28,234 nucleotides of DNA. Origin: Eimeria necatrix. Lineage: Eukaryota; Apicomplexa; Conoidasida; Eucoccidiorida; Eimeriidae. Positions within the stretch are counted from its first letter, which is position 1; every line of letters begins with the position of its first letter. The stretch covers positions 1 through 28,234 of the forward strand of contig NW_013654334.1 in assembly GCF_000499385.1 (NCBI RefSeq), given 5' to 3'. The notes under the pieces are model-generated. The model was given only the letters and a program-made list of their open reading frames with translations. It was not told the origin of the DNA and made no database searches. Below, one piece after another: positions 27,260-28,234 of this stretch. A program made the translations under genes and the position numbers.

Positions 27260-27585
27260 CTGCGTTTTGGCTTAACGGCGCGCTTTTCATACACCCAGTA
27301 TTTCCTTTTGAAAACCCACCGTCGCACAGTGCGGTGCTGCCTATGCATCCCAAAATGAGCTGCTGCATTGGAAAGGCAGACAACAGCCGGAACGTCTTGA
27401 TCATGCTCTTCTAGGCTATTTGCCTGTATCAAAAGGCTTTCCGTGTGACAGAGACCGCGAAACTGCGATCCATGTTTGTTTATGCTGCAGTGTGAAGCCA
27501 TGCAAGGTTCAATGTTTTTTTCTTTCCCCCCGAAGGTGGACGTCCAGCTGAATCGTTCGTGATGCAGTGCAGGCGCTGGGCTCAA
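27256..27585 (-). CDS. Candidate protein/exon with helix-turn-helix-like end
   Basis: The frame is open from 27606 to TAG 27256; the first ATG is at 27501 (81 aa from there). Composition is consistently protein-like: SLLIQANSLEEHDQDVP, then VVCLSNAAAHFGMHRQHRTV, then RRWVFKRKYWVYEKR and a lysine-rich end. The segment AAAHFGMHRQHRTVRRWV loosely resembles a helix-turn-helix as in transposase or homeodomain-like N-termini, but spacing is not convincing and no catalytic domain is near. If an upstream exon exists it would lie above 27606. Plus-strand competitors are absent, which favours this strand. Confidence 0.36.
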   Translation of the reverse strand: MSPAPALHHERFSWTSTFGGKEKNIEPCMASHCSINKHGSQFRGLCHTESLLIQANSLEEHDQDVPAVVCLSNAAAHFGMHRQHRTVRRWVFKRKYWVYEKRAVKPKRS

Positions 27586-27609
27586 CGCTTCTTCAGCAGG
27601 ATGTCAATC

Positions 27610-28012
27610 AATGTTTGTAAGTGATTGGCGTACAAACTTCATAAGTAAAATGAACCCGCTCCGCTTTTCACTTAGGATTATCGCTGGCTGGCGGTCAAGT
27701 AGTTGTGCTCGAGTTCGACAAGGTATCGGCGCACATCCGTATAGAGATGCAGGGCTCCAGAATTCTTAGCAAGGCACCATGTAACGAAAAATACTGAAGA
27801 AGCGGCAGATTGCTGCATGGAAATGTGGTAGGGCAGCCCAATCATTCAAACCACTTCTCAACTCTCGAATAACATCATTCGCGGGAACGACGAGTCCTTG
27901 TCAATCTCTTTAGGCTTGCACAATACCTCTGTGGCCCGAAGTCATTCTCTGCACATCCCCAAATGCCAAACCTTATCTCCAAGCAACCCCAACCACACAA
28001 GACAGCGATTGC
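27610..28012. other. Unassigned stretch
   Basis: No open frame of 60 codons on either strand and no repeat recognised. It lies between the candidate minus exon and the right-hand copy of the 1,860-bp-spaced repeat. Confidence 0.3.
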
Positions 28013-28234
28013 CTAGAAATAAATGAAGCTGGTGGCTGTAATTCCCGAGAGCATTACGCCGTCGGCAAACCAGATTGGTTCTTGCCCGCCCTTACTGCCT
28101 GCATGATGGCCGCTCCTAACTTGGAGATCTTGTTCAGCGTTCACATATGCAGAGACAAGACGCATTTTTGCGCCTGCGTGCGTTGCAGAATGGCTGTACG
28201 CCACCCTTAGTGGCAGTGAATGACTGCAACCCAC
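28013..28234 (-). CDS. Open frame running off the window (repeat-encoded)
   Basis: The minus-strand frame is open from the window edge to a stop at 28013, at least 73 codons. Its first part (RVAYSHSATHAGAKMRLVSA, then YVNAEQDLQV) is encoded by the direct repeat and is conserved in frame in the other copy (26231-26374), where it has the same reading with a few replacements. Beyond the repeat the two differ. It could be a paralogous exon or simply shared repeat sequence. Partial at the right edge. Confidence 0.28.
   Translation of the reverse strand: MGCSHSLPLRVAYSHSATHAGAKMRLVSAYVNAEQDLQVRSGHHAGSKGGQEPIWFADGVMLSGITATSFIYF
28091..28234 (+). repeat. Direct repeat, copy 2 (partner at 26231, cut by window end)
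   Basis: See the copy at 26231-26374; constant offset 1,860 bp, about 94-95% identical by eye. The last 80 bp are nearly identical. Confidence 0.92.

Noticed and set aside
1..28234. Bacterial-type operons, Shine-Dalgarno sites, tRNA or rRNA genes
   Set aside because: No long adjacent ORFs on one strand, many stops, splice consensus present; scanning by eye found no tRNA B-box with a matching acceptor stem and no rRNA landmarks.

Overview
This is eukaryotic, gene-poor, repeat-rich nuclear DNA, most likely from an Eimeria-like coccidian (Apicomplexa). Four observations support that. (i) A minus-strand exon at 8023-8364 encodes a hydrophobic anchor followed about 16 residues later by GRRLA, the layout of Eimeria/Cyclospora exported-type proteins, and it ends on a GTAAGT splice donor. 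(ii) There are fragments of a Ty3/gypsy (chromovirus-type) retroelement, a class known from Eimeria. (iii) There is a degenerate AAACCCT (telomere-like) tract next to a CAG/CTG-rich tract, both typical of Eimeria repeat-rich segments. (iv) Splice signals are abundant, and there is no bacterial-style operon, rRNA or tRNA. The genus is an inference; another coccidian is possible.

Layout. 1-2800: one 150-codon minus ORF with a hydrophobic N-terminus, otherwise no clear gene. 2800-6300: a decayed direct repeat pair (2821-3282 / 3774-3963), a plus-strand gag remnant with a CFNC zinc-knuckle half (4325-4762), an 81-aa minus ORF (5085-5330) and a weak integrase C-terminal remnant (5701-6318). 7500-8400: the anchor + RRL gene. 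9000-10420: weak ORFs, one gag-like. 11290-13815: a scrambled retroelement in which minus-strand pol pieces (RT connection/RNase H, then protease out of order) lie between two LTR-like repeats in INVERTED orientation, each carrying a 17-bp tandem array. 14569-16221: a candidate plus-strand multi-exon gene ending in a perfect hairpin. 16593-17714: telomere-like and CTG repeats. 17431-20694: at least three candidate minus-strand spliced genes. 21500-24900: small exon-like ORFs on both strands. 26231-28234: a perfect 264-bp tandem duplication inside a 1,860-bp-spaced direct repeat.

No gene apart from the retroelement domains could be given a molecular function. The spliced models rest on splice-site consensus, phase agreement and reading frame only, not on homology searches. 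I saw no defence system, toxin or biosynthetic cluster. The most distinctive signals are the inverted LTR pair around out-of-order pol pieces, the RRL-type exported-protein exon, and several long perfect or near-perfect hairpins that look like templated inversions.
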